The notes under the pieces were generated by a model that made no database searches, was not told where the DNA came from, and was given only the letters and a program-made list of their open reading frames with translations. Position numbers and translations under genes: made by a program. DNA of 64,000 nt, taken from assembly GCA_965243565.1 (NCBI GenBank), contig OZ251571.1, positions 1,550,001 to 1,614,000 of the forward strand, in the 5' to 3' direction. The stretch comes from CBDEVH01 sp965243565. GTDB taxonomy: Bacteria; Pseudomonadota; Gammaproteobacteria; Tethybacterales; Persebacteraceae. Below are positions 18,464 to 27,536 of the stretch, piece after piece; position 1 is the stretch's first letter; each line of letters starts with the position of its first letter.

Positions 18464-19554
18464 ACTTGGGGAAAAACAATAACTTGCCGCAAAGCATCGC
18501 CCGTTCTGGTAGCAGCAATGGCATCGTTTATATTGTCTAGGGTATATGTGCCGGCTATTAATTCTTTTAGTTTTAAACGCCCCTCGCTATGCAAACGCTG
18601 TAGGCGAGGTATATCAACCGATAAACGCGTACCGCCCATTTTTGAACCCATAATCTGCGCTTGCTTTTCAGCAAGAGTAGTGGTGTCTATTTTGGGGATA
18701 TCCCCCGTTGCTGTCATTCCAGCAACAACCAATGTTCCCATTTTATCGACCAAAGCAACAGCGAGCTCGACGGCTTTAGAACTGCCTGCTGCCATATAAA
18801 CGTAATCAAATCCATTTGATCCGGTTATTTGCTTGACTTGTTCAAATATATCAGGCGATTGCGCTTGTAAGGTATGCGTTACGCCAAACTGTTTAACAAG
18901 TTGTAATTTTTCTTCAGATAAATCAATCGCAACCAAAGGCGATGCGCCCGATAATGCTGCCGCTTGTAAACAATTAACACCAACGCCACCACAACCAACC
19001 ACAGCGGCAGAACACCCGCCCGGCATTTTGGCAATATTGGTTACTGCTCCCCAACCTGTTATAACACCACATGCCAATAAACAAGCCTGATTAAAAGCCA
19101 AGTTGTCATTAATAATCGCAACTTGTGATGCATCAACCACGACTTGCTCGGCAAATGCTCCTGTTTTTAAACCAACACCAACAGGGTTGCCATTGGCATC
19201 GCTTAGATGATCAAGTGCCGCTGGTGGGTTATCACATAATGCAGGCACGCCTTGCTGGCAAGGGTTGCAATGACGACAAGAATATATTAAGGTAACAATA
19301 ACGCGACTACCTACATCAATGGCTGTATCAGCACCAGCAGCAACCACAATACCAGCGCCTTCATGACCCAAAACCAACGGTGGCTGACCACCCCAAAGCC
19401 CGTCCATATAAATAATATCAGAATGACAAATAGAAGATGCCTCTAACTTTACTTGTACTTGGTGGGGTTTGGGTGGTGCCAAAAACAATGTTTCTATTTG
19501 TAATGGTTTACCAAATTGACGACACACCGCAGCACGTATTTTTGTATTATTCAT
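18460..19554 (-). CDS. Zinc-dependent alcohol dehydrogenase
   Basis: A 364-residue medium-chain zinc dehydrogenase. The catalytic zinc region has CHSD and GHEGAGIV, the structural zinc lobe has four cysteines (CRHCNPCQQGVPALC), and the NAD site is GCGGVGVNCLQAA. It resembles class III-like and benzyl-alcohol-type enzymes. Upstream partner of the enolase-superfamily gene (4-base overlap) and divergent from the beta-hydroxyacid dehydrogenase, with a 110-base AT-rich gap that must hold both promoters. Confidence 0.9.
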   Translation of the reverse strand: MNNTKIRAAVCRQFGKPLQIETLFLAPPKPHQVQVKLEASSICHSDIIYMDGLWGGQPPLVLGHEGAGIVVAAGADTAIDVGSRVIVTLIYSCRHCNPCQQGVPALCDNPPAALDHLSDANGNPVGVGLKTGAFAEQVVVDASQVAIINDNLAFNQACLLACGVITGWGAVTNIAKMPGGCSAAVVGCGGVGVNCLQAAALSGASPLVAIDLSEEKLQLVKQFGVTHTLQAQSPDIFEQVKQITGSNGFDYVYMAAGSSKAVELAVALVDKMGTLVVAGMTATGDIPKIDTTTLAEKQAQIMGSKMGGTRLSVDIPRLQRLHSEGRLKLKELIAGTYTLDNINDAIAATRTGDALRQVIVFPQV

Positions 19555-19664
19555 AGCTAAATGTTATCAAAAATTACAACTAAAACCACCGCTTCTTTCG
19601 ATTAAATTCAATAAAAAAACCTATATAATCATCGCTATATTAATTATAAATTAAAGGAATTTAA

Positions 19665-20567
19665 ATGAAAATAGCATACATTGGTTTGGGTAATATGGGA
19701 CTGCCCATGGTTGTAAATTTAGTACGTGCACAATGCAATGTTGGTGTTTACGACATAGAGCAAGCCAAAATAGATGAGGCTGTAAAAGCAGGGGCAGTCG
19801 CAGCGACTGATGCTATTACATTGGTACAACAATGTGATATTTTGTTTACTTCATTGCCCCAACCAAAACATGTTGCCAGTGTATTACCACCATTGCTTAA
19901 AGCAATGCCAGCAGGTTCAATATGGGTCGATCTAACAACCAATGATCGAGATCTGGTTTTATCACTTGCCAAACAAGCAAATGAACGCGAAATTTCAGTA
20001 GTAGAAGCACCATTAACAGGTGCGGTAGATGGCGCACGGCTTGGCAAACTGACGTTTTTTGTCGGCGGTAATCATCATGCCATTGAAGCGGTTCGACCTT
20101 ACTTAGAAATAATGGGCAAACCCATCATCTGTGGTGCTCTTGGTTGCGGTAATGTGGTTAAATTAGTCACCAATCAAATGTGGTTTATCAATGCTGCCGC
20201 AATCGGTGAGGCTTTGGTACTTGGCAAAAAATCGGGGGTTGAATTATCCGTATTGTGGGATGCCTTAAAAAACAGTGTGGGCGATTCATTTGTCACACGT
20301 CACGATGTACCATCTATATTTGACGGTCATTATGATCCTTCTTTTTCTTTGGGGCTGTGCTGTAAAGACTTACGCCTTTTGCAACAGTTGGGCGAACAAA
20401 CACAAACATCAATGGACATAACAAAATTAGCACAACAAAAATTTGAACAGGCAGAACAACAATTTGGTGGCAATGCCGCTGAATTACTTGTTTGTAAATT
20501 GGTAGAAGAAGCCAGTAATACCGATTTACGCCTAGAAGGCGATTGGCAAAAACACTGGGAAGTTTAA
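19665..20567 (+). CDS. Beta-hydroxyacid dehydrogenase (3-hydroxyisobutyrate dehydrogenase family)
   Basis: A 300-residue NAD(P)-dependent enzyme with the N-terminal Rossmann motif GLGNMGLPMV, the substrate loop EAPLTGAVDGA (DAPVSGG in the archetype) and the catalytic lysine in GNVVKLVTNQ. Possible substrates are 3-hydroxyisobutyrate, tartronate semialdehyde/glycerate and related acids. Divergence from a sugar-acid dehydratase operon makes tartronate semialdehyde reductase attractive, but that is inference. A clear AAAGGA Shine-Dalgarno sequence precedes the ATG. Confidence 0.87.
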   Translation: MKIAYIGLGNMGLPMVVNLVRAQCNVGVYDIEQAKIDEAVKAGAVAATDAITLVQQCDILFTSLPQPKHVASVLPPLLKAMPAGSIWVDLTTNDRDLVLSLAKQANEREISVVEAPLTGAVDGARLGKLTFFVGGNHHAIEAVRPYLEIMGKPIICGALGCGNVVKLVTNQMWFINAAAIGEALVLGKKSGVELSVLWDALKNSVGDSFVTRHDVPSIFDGHYDPSFSLGLCCKDLRLLQQLGEQTQTSMDITKLAQQKFEQAEQQFGGNAAELLVCKLVEEASNTDLRLEGDWQKHWEV

Positions 20568-20574
20568 CGTACTA

Positions 20575-20940
20575 TAAAGAATCAAATTTTTTAACCACTC
20601 TCGGTGCCGAATGAAAGTTTTTTTCAGGATTGGCTACATCAAAAGGCAAAAGCAATAGCGTTGTCTCATCAAAAATTGTAAATTTTTTTTAGGCAAGAAT
20701 AGATGTTTGACTATTTGCCATGCGGCTATTTTCAAACTGTCACCATGTACGTAACATCTGAAAAAACATTTAGTCTCTTCATTGTCTTTATCATCGCTCA
20801 AATTAATCTTGGATAAGATTTCGATAATCTAGCCTGATTCAATCTGTACCAATCTGCACAATACCCACAAAATTTTGGATGATAATTTTATTATTTTGTA
20901 CAATCATCACTTTATATCATATTTATTTTATAATAGAGAT
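20575..20940 (-). pseudogene. Decayed gene remnant in a 399-base intergenic region
   Basis: The gap between the two enzymes has no intact gene. On the minus strand one frame reads protein-like (KILWVLCRLVQIESG, one stop, then IIEILSKINLSDDKDNEETK and on to IVKHLFLPKKNL). A frameshift near 20680 then continues TIFDETTLLLLPFDVANPEK and ends at a stop near 20577. Charged and hydrophobic residues alternate in a way unlike random translation. I do not recognise the family. The segment 20900-20966 holds a TATAAT (20929-20934) that may serve the downstream lyase gene. Confidence 0.4.
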
Positions 20941-20966
20941 AACTTCATAATAAAGAGAATAATAGT

Positions 20967-21788
20967 ATGTATGATTTTAGAAAATTACATCAGCAGGGCA
21001 ACCCTTTTGTGTTGGTTAATGTATGGGATGTTGGTAGTGCACGATTAATGGAACAACTGGGCGCAAAAGCAATAGCGACGTCATCAGCGGCTTTGGCTTA
21101 TACGATTGGCAAACAAGATGGTACGCTTACTCGAAAAGAATCCATAGATCATGCTGCAACTATTGCGCAGGCGGTTAATATCCCCGTGTCGGCTGATCTC
21201 GAAAACGGTTATGGCGATTCCGTCAGCGAAATTGCAGAGACTGTTCATGCTGCAATTGAAGCTGGATTGGCTGGAATTTCTATCGAAGATACGATACTGC
21301 CTAATAATAACGCTTATTCTTTTGATCTTGCAGTCAAAAGGATTGAAGCGGCGATGAGTACAGCCAGCAATGAACGCAAAAAAAGAAGCAAGGATTTTGT
21401 AATAGTCGCTAGAGCCGACGGCGTTATGACTGGTTCATACGACACTGCCGAAGCCAAGCGCCGATTATTGGCTTTTGAACAAGTCGGGGCTGATTGCTTA
21501 TATGCACCTTTATTATCATTTAAAGATTTATCTGCTTTATGTCAAGAGGCAACAGCACCTGTTAATGCATTAATTGAGGGTGAAAATACAGCACTTAAAG
21601 TAAGTGATTTTGCTGCAATTGGTGTCGCACGGTTGTCATTGGGTAGTTCACTAGCACGGGCAACACATCGACTTATTTATAATGCGGGTCAAGCAATGCT
21701 AAGTGCAGACGGTAGTTTTAATCTTTTACAAAATGATACTTCTAACAGTATGATTGATGATTTAATTGCACCAAAGTCGGTTTATTAA
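20967..21788 (+). CDS. Isocitrate lyase/PEP mutase superfamily lyase
   Basis: A 273-residue alpha/beta-barrel enzyme. Superfamily motifs include NVWDVGSARL near the N-terminus, the DLENGYGD metal-binding motif and GISIEDTILP. The KKCGH catalytic loop of true isocitrate and methylisocitrate lyases is absent (NNNAYSF in its place), so it is of the uncharacterised class annotated as carboxyphosphonate mutase-like or oxaloacetate decarboxylase-like. C-C lyase or decarboxylase activity on an oxo or hydroxy acid is likely. It ends just before a bidirectional terminator. Confidence 0.82.
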   Translation: MYDFRKLHQQGNPFVLVNVWDVGSARLMEQLGAKAIATSSAALAYTIGKQDGTLTRKESIDHAATIAQAVNIPVSADLENGYGDSVSEIAETVHAAIEAGLAGISIEDTILPNNNAYSFDLAVKRIEAAMSTASNERKKRSKDFVIVARADGVMTGSYDTAEAKRRLLAFEQVGADCLYAPLLSFKDLSALCQEATAPVNALIEGENTALKVSDFAAIGVARLSLGSSLARATHRLIYNAGQAMLSADGSFNLLQNDTSNSMIDDLIAPKSVY

Positions 21789-21850
21789 TAAATCAAACCA
21801 ATAAAACGACTTCGCATAATTTGCAAGTTTGTAGTAATTACCTTTAAACT

Positions 21851-21878
21851 AAAAAAACCAGCAGTCGCTGGTTTTTTT
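21851..21878. terminator. Bidirectional intrinsic terminator
   Basis: A perfect 12-base-pair hairpin (AAAAAAACCAGC, loop AGTC, GCTGGTTTTTTT). Runs of seven A and seven T on the two sides make it functional on both strands: for the lyase gene on plus and for the 120-residue ORF on minus. Confidence 0.9.
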
Positions 21879-21904
21879 AGTTTGTAAGTAAATAGTTTTA
21901 GCAA

Positions 21905-22267
21905 TTAAAACGTTGGAGTAAAACCATGCTCGATACATGCTTCTCGTGGTTTATGCACCGAAATAGCACGGGCTGATACTTTTTTAAAATCGATTTGCGC
22001 ACCAAATATTTCAAAGGTAATCATCCCTGTTATACAGTTTAATAAAGTGTTAATGACTCTCCCACGACGAGCAAAACCGTCATTGGATACATCACCTTCA
22101 TTCCAATCGATGGGTTCTCCCGTGTATTGTTCATAAGGTGGCTCATAACCGCCTTTGGTTTTATCAAATTCAGAAAAGTCTTTAGCGATTGCAATAACAA
22201 GAAATGTTATTGAGCACAAGCCAATGACGGCGAATGCATTAATTAATATTTTTTTGATATTTTTCAT
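21905..22267 (-). CDS. Small membrane-anchored protein of unknown function
   Basis: A 120-residue protein starting at the ATG at 22267 (MKNIKKILINAF). An N-terminal basic stretch and one hydrophobic segment (IGLCSITFLVIAIA) suggest a signal anchor, so the rest should face the periplasm. The soluble part has a Trp/Gly/Asp-rich stretch (EPIDWNEGDVSNDGFARRG) and NCITGMITFEIFG. Two cysteines could pair. I know no family for it. It begins only 11 bases after the terminator of the 16S gene, without a strong Shine-Dalgarno sequence. A longer frame from 22390 is rejected because it runs through the rRNA processing stem and terminator. Confidence 0.6.
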   Translation of the reverse strand: MKNIKKILINAFAVIGLCSITFLVIAIAKDFSEFDKTKGGYEPPYEQYTGEPIDWNEGDVSNDGFARRGRVINTLLNCITGMITFEIFGAQIDFKKVSARAISVHKPREACIEHGFTPTF

Positions 22268-22277
22268 AAGTTCATTT

Positions 22278-22305
22278 AAAAAAACCCGATACAATATCGA
22301 GTTTT
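22278..22305 (-). terminator. Intrinsic terminator of the 16S rRNA transcript
   Basis: On the minus strand: CTCGATA, loop TTG, TATCGGG, then seven T. The stem has 7 pairs including one A/G mismatch. It lies about 120 bases after the 16S 3' end and outside the processing stem, so the transcript ends before any 23S gene. Confidence 0.75.
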
Positions 22306-22327
22306 CAATAAAAAAACAAAAAACTAT

Positions 22328-22353
22328 AAAACAACCAATATGAGCGGGCACCG
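22328..22353 (-). other. 16S processing stem, 3' arm
   Basis: This 26-base arm pairs with 24062-24087 on the far side of the 16S gene. The inner 20 bases pair throughout, two of them as G-U; six further pairs (one G-U) extend it outwards. Such a stem is the RNase III substrate that releases pre-16S rRNA. It encloses the 16S gene only. Confidence 0.85.
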
Positions 22354-22424
22354 GAGGAAGACTACTACCACTGCCTCCGTGAGGAAACAATGATAGTCAT
22401 CTTCTTTCTTGGATTTTTCCTAGA

Positions 22425-23961
<1,537 letters not shown>

Positions 23962-24061
23962 AAGAAATGATTCAGGCATCATCGCAAAACGATGCTCTAT
24001 TCAAAAAAATGAATAAAACATTTTGCGCGATACCGGTATTGTTTTGGTTTCTTTGTCCAAG

Positions 24062-24087
24062 CCGGTACCCGCGCATATTGGCTGTTT
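24062..24087 (-). other. 16S processing stem, 5' arm
   Basis: Partner of 22328-22353. On the minus strand its core is CCAATATGCGCGGGTACCGG, about 100 bases before the mature 16S 5' end. It lies in the 160-base leader between promoter and gene. Confidence 0.85.
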
Positions 24088-24096
24088 ATAATTTTA

Positions 24097-24105
24097 TTAA
24101 AGATC
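24097..24105 (-). promoter_or_regulatory. Possible boxA antitermination element
   Basis: GATCTTTAA on the minus strand, just outside the processing stem and before the 16S gene, resembles boxA (TGCTCTTTAA) that loads Nus factors on rRNA transcripts. The match is partial but the position is right. Confidence 0.4.
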
Positions 24106-24128
24106 TACTGAACCAGTCAGGAAGGTAG

Positions 24129-24156
24129 ATTATACACAGATTATTTACTTTAATAA
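24129..24156 (-). promoter_or_regulatory. Promoter of the 16S rRNA gene
   Basis: Minus strand: TATAAT at 24129-24134, preceded by TG one base upstream (TGTGTATAAT), and TTATTA at 24151-24156 as a weak -35 with a 16-base spacer. It lies between the end of the YidC-like gene (24225) and the 16S leader, so the 16S gene has its own promoter. The remaining 24157-24224 is AT-rich, possibly an UP element. Confidence 0.65.
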
Positions 24157-24224
24157 GATGCTAGTTCTACTTATTTACACTTTCTTATCACTTAAGTACA
24201 GATAAACGCAAATAAATGAATAAT

Positions 24225-24899
24225 TTACTGCTTCCACTTAAATAATAGACCTAAAAAACTACTGAATAAATTTAATAGTATCCAATATAAGACAATGGCA
24301 GCAGGTAAAGGATAAATAAGTATACCAATAACAAATGAAATAAAGATAAATTTATTACGAGAGGCAGGATGTTGTTTGTAATAAACAATGGCATCAATCA
24401 CCCCTATAATAAACAATACCAACGGTAAGAGGTTAATAGGGTATTGTTTGTCTCCCATTAAATACCCGCCTAGATTGTCCGATTGAGATAGGTCTTGGAT
24501 AAACAAAAATGATTGGCTATTGAGTAACGAATTGTCTAGTAATAGCAATAAAACCACAATTAAAAACGGTAGTTGAATAATAAAACTCATGCCCGATAAA
24601 ACATTGTGTATGGGATGAAATGAGTGTTGCTGATAAATGGCTTCAATGGCATGAAAACGCTCTTCTCCGCGTAATGTAGAGGAGATTTTACTCATGTCTG
24701 TGCGCACTTGTTGTTCTTTAATTGTAATGCGCATTTCTATTTTCTTGCCCCATTTTTGCAAGGGGTGTAATAGTACCGAAAAAGTAAGTGCTAGTACAAT
24801 AATAGCAATGCCGGCAGAGGCGAATTGCTCAACAAAAAAACCAAATAGCCACTCGGTTGGTATAAATATGGGAGTTAGAAATAATTGAACCCATTCCAT
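24225..24899 (-). CDS. YidC/Oxa1-like membrane insertase homologue
   Basis: A 224-residue polytopic protein with the Oxa1-type core: a membrane segment, a charged cytoplasmic hairpin (KWGKKIEMRITIKEQQVRTD), then segments around NVLSGMSFIIQLPFLIVVLL and a C-terminal pair ending LYWILLNLFSS. It lacks the large periplasmic domain of proteobacterial YidC, so it is an accessory paralogue, not the housekeeping insertase. It follows the methyltransferase gene by 6 bases in a three-gene cassette with the small DPGSG protein. Its client is unknown; assembly of the small partner protein is a plausible guess. Confidence 0.75.
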   Translation of the reverse strand: MEWVQLFLTPIFIPTEWLFGFFVEQFASAGIAIIVLALTFSVLLHPLQKWGKKIEMRITIKEQQVRTDMSKISSTLRGEERFHAIEAIYQQHSFHPIHNVLSGMSFIIQLPFLIVVLLLLLDNSLLNSQSFLFIQDLSQSDNLGGYLMGDKQYPINLLPLVLFIIGVIDAIVYYKQHPASRNKFIFISFVIGILIYPLPAAIVLYWILLNLFSSFLGLLFKWKQ

Positions 24900-24905
24900 C
24901 TTGTT

Positions 24906-26342
24906 TTATTGCTGAGGTTTAACGTGGTAAAGCGTTCGCTTTCCTTCTTTTAATGCGTGCTGTTCTATGATATCAAATCGCGCTTTTAATGCCAATAGAA
25001 AATCATCATCATTGTAATCTTCGTATTGCTCTTCTTTGTTAAATAATAATTTTTGCGTCATTTCGTCTTCACGACCAACAAATTCTATAACGACTTCGCT
25101 GCCTAAACGGCACAACCAATCTAAAAATAATGGCATGGGGATATTAGCACCAATACGCAGGTGATGTACCAACGCCAAACACAATACCAACTGCGGTTTT
25201 TGACGACAGTCAAATGCTTTACGTTCATCACCACCAAAGCCATGATTGGGGGAAATATTGGCAATATTTAAAACCAAAGGCGTAATATTGGTGGGCAAAT
25301 TTTTATCATTTAATTTAATAAGGTTACGTTGTGTTATATATAATTTTTCGACCGATTCAACGTCGCTATCGGCAGCAATGACTGTGTCTGCCTGTGTTGC
25401 ACATAGTTTTGCAAAAGTGCCGGTATTGGCACCCAAATCCCAAACCAATGATCGGCGGTGTTGCCCTGCAACTTGTTCAATAAATCGGTATTTTTCTTGA
25501 ATATTTTTATCGTCATAAGAATGTGTGTCGGCATATTCCGACCAATCACTGGTTTGTAGTGGTGATTTCAAGCCAGTAATCAACCGCTTTAGACCATCAA
25601 TGATCCCCAATACTCGTGCTGACGATTGCAGCGTATAAGAGCGTTTTTGTACGGGTGCTTTGTTGCGTTCTTTCTGGGTAATTGATTTTTCAACCGATGC
25701 CGGAAAAATTACATGTGCTAATACTCCTTTTTTTAAACATTTAACGCCGTTGAAAAATGCGGCTGCTTCTACTGGTGTAATACCATCTAAATCAGCACGA
25801 AGTAGACGACGAAAATCGATTCCCAAATGCGCATGTACCAGTAGTGGATATAAAAACATCATACAAAATTGTCGATACGCTTTCCACGGCGTCCCAGCGG
25901 GTGCGGAAACAAAAGAGGCAATGTCAATAAATACCGGTTTTGCACCAACAAATTGTATATTGTATGGCGTGGCATCTTTTAGCATCCAATTATTGTCAAT
26001 GGCTTTTTCTAATAAATTTAGATGTAGCAGTGCTGCATCTTGTAGCATTTGAAAAGACCATTCATAAGGGTACGAAATAAAAGGAATGCGTTCACTAGAA
26101 AAAACACCATACCAGCCTTCTGATTGAATTTTTTGCATTAAATCACCACTATCTACACGTTCGGTACTAACGATGGATTGATTACGAACAAACTGCTTAA
26201 AAAATGATTGTTGCAGTAACTGATCTAAGTGAGTGGCGGTTGCTTTGTCAACACCACGATAGACAGCAACATCTTGATGCAAATATACCCTGCCGCATGG
26301 ATCGCGAAAAGACCCCGAATCCGCAATTATTTCTTTGTGCAT
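24906..26342 (-). CDS. Kinase-like domain fused to SAM-dependent methyltransferase
   Basis: A 478-residue protein. The N-terminal half (about 60-200) looks like a degenerate kinase or phosphotransferase: LKDATPYNIQF resembles a catalytic loop with Asp and Asn, and FIDIASF a metal-binding Asp. The C-terminal half is a class I methyltransferase with motif I VWDLGANTGTFAKL, the acidic end of strand 2 (AADSD) and LVLCLALVHHLR. Proteins of this build have been annotated, as I recall, as NoeA-like nodulation proteins. The flanking YidC-like and DPGSG genes suggest a membrane or envelope-glycan modification. The methyl acceptor is unknown. Confidence 0.72.
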   Translation of the reverse strand: MHKEIIADSGSFRDPCGRVYLHQDVAVYRGVDKATATHLDQLLQQSFFKQFVRNQSIVSTERVDSGDLMQKIQSEGWYGVFSSERIPFISYPYEWSFQMLQDAALLHLNLLEKAIDNNWMLKDATPYNIQFVGAKPVFIDIASFVSAPAGTPWKAYRQFCMMFLYPLLVHAHLGIDFRRLLRADLDGITPVEAAAFFNGVKCLKKGVLAHVIFPASVEKSITQKERNKAPVQKRSYTLQSSARVLGIIDGLKRLITGLKSPLQTSDWSEYADTHSYDDKNIQEKYRFIEQVAGQHRRSLVWDLGANTGTFAKLCATQADTVIAADSDVESVEKLYITQRNLIKLNDKNLPTNITPLVLNIANISPNHGFGGDERKAFDCRQKPQLVLCLALVHHLRIGANIPMPLFLDWLCRLGSEVVIEFVGREDEMTQKLLFNKEEQYEDYNDDDFLLALKARFDIIEQHALKEGKRTLYHVKPQQ

Positions 26343-26376
26343 TGATTATCTTTTGAAAAAATTTATAAAGATAAAT

Positions 26377-26583
26377 TTACTTTTCAGAGTCGTTCTTTTT
26401 TTTGGCAAATAAATTTTTTAGTTTGTAAAAATACTTACGCAATGTATAGCCAATTGCCCCTATAAAACCCAATACAGCGGCAACAATCGCACCACCAGAG
26501 CCCGGATCAACATAGGCATGCGCGATAGAAGGTAGGGAAATCACCAATAAACAAATTATCTTTATCATATTTTTATTATCCAT
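26377..26583 (-). CDS. Small secreted/membrane protein with YVDPGSGG motif
   Basis: About 68 residues from the ATG at 26583 (a second ATG lies at 26568). An N-terminal signal sequence (IICLLVISLPSIAHA) ends at a good cleavage site directly before YVDPGSGGAIV. A second hydrophobic segment (AIVAAVLGFIGAIGYTL) follows, then a strongly basic tail (RKYFYKLKNLFAKKK). The mature protein would thus be a single-pass membrane peptide with a short outer DPGSGG end. It is the first gene of the cassette, 34 bases before the methyltransferase. Function unknown. Confidence 0.72.
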   Translation of the reverse strand: MDNKNMIKIICLLVISLPSIAHAYVDPGSGGAIVAAVLGFIGAIGYTLRKYFYKLKNLFAKKKNDSEK

Positions 26584-26701
26584 TACAATTAGTGTGTTAA
26601 CTTTAAAGCCTGATTTTATCAAAACTACACTACTTTGGCTAGAAAAACACTCTATTCATGTACATAACCAACACAATAGAGCTGTGTTTTGTATTATTAT
26701 T

Positions 26702-27490
26702 TTATGACTCGGATTCTTTGTTTAATAAAAATTGTTTGGTTTCGGATAGATAGCGAGCAAAGAGTTTAGGAGTAGCGGCAACAAAGGCATTGGTGCGGGC
26801 ATTAAACTCAAATTGTGTTTGGTTATTGATGTCGGCAACCAATCCACCTGCTTCTTTTATTAATAATACACCAGCAGCTACGTCCCAAAAATTGACTGGA
26901 CCACTGATGACGGCATCAGCTTTGCCAGCTGCTAAATAGGCTAGGTCTAGCACTGTAGAGCCTGTCCGACGAGCACCATCTGTTTCGGCGGATAGTCTTC
27001 CGACCAACGGCCACAACGGATTAATTTGTCCACTGGCAATAAATAAAGAACTGGCGAATTGATCGGTTTTAGAAACACGGATGCGCTCTCCATTAAGATA
27101 AGTACCATTACCAGTAACGGCTGTAAATAAATTATCGTTGATGTATTCATAAATAATCGCCAATTGAGGCTTGCCTTGATAGCAATAGGCAACCGATATA
27201 GCACTTTGTGGAAAACCATGTACAAAATTAGTGGTGCCGTCAATTGGATCGATTACCCAGCAGTCTTGAGCATCGCCTCTAATTCCACTTTCCTCGCCTA
27301 AAAAAGCATGGTCCGGAAAATAATGACTGATTCCCTCAATTATTTTTGCTTCGACATCTTTATCAGTTTTCGTTACCCAATCACCTTGTTTTTTACGGCT
27401 GCCTTTGTTTTTCCCCATCAGTAAGTTCCACCGCGCTTTTTCACCGCACTCTTTTACAATGGGGACAACAACTTCTAGCCATTCAATCAT
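26702..27490 (-). CDS. suhB: Inositol monophosphatase family protein
   Basis: A 262-residue magnesium phosphatase. The metal motifs LGEESG, WVIDPIDGTTNFVHGFP and NFWDVAAGVLL are complete. In proteobacteria the SuhB member also joins the Nus antitermination complex that aids rRNA synthesis and folding. It lies 46 bases after dnaJ on the same strand. The SuhB label rests on family membership; other members dephosphorylate related sugar phosphates. Confidence 0.9.
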   Translation of the reverse strand: MIEWLEVVVPIVKECGEKARWNLLMGKNKGSRKKQGDWVTKTDKDVEAKIIEGISHYFPDHAFLGEESGIRGDAQDCWVIDPIDGTTNFVHGFPQSAISVAYCYQGKPQLAIIYEYINDNLFTAVTGNGTYLNGERIRVSKTDQFASSLFIASGQINPLWPLVGRLSAETDGARRTGSTVLDLAYLAAGKADAVISGPVNFWDVAAGVLLIKEAGGLVADINNQTQFEFNARTNAFVAATPKLFARYLSETKQFLLNKESES

Positions 27491-27536
27491 ATTGAAATTA
27501 TAGACCTTATTTAATGCCTAACTACGGCAAAGATGG

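Noticed and set aside
20967..21788. 2-methylisocitrate lyase (PrpB) to partner PrpD
   Set aside because: The KKCGH catalytic loop is missing and the gene is 13 kb from prpD.
21905..22390. 161-residue version of the small membrane protein starting at 22390
   Set aside because: The extra 41 residues would be translated from the rRNA processing stem and terminator; the internal ATG at 22267 gives a proper signal anchor.
24225..24899. Housekeeping YidC
   Set aside because: No large periplasmic domain and no rpmH-rnpA-yidC-mnmE context; it is an accessory homologue.
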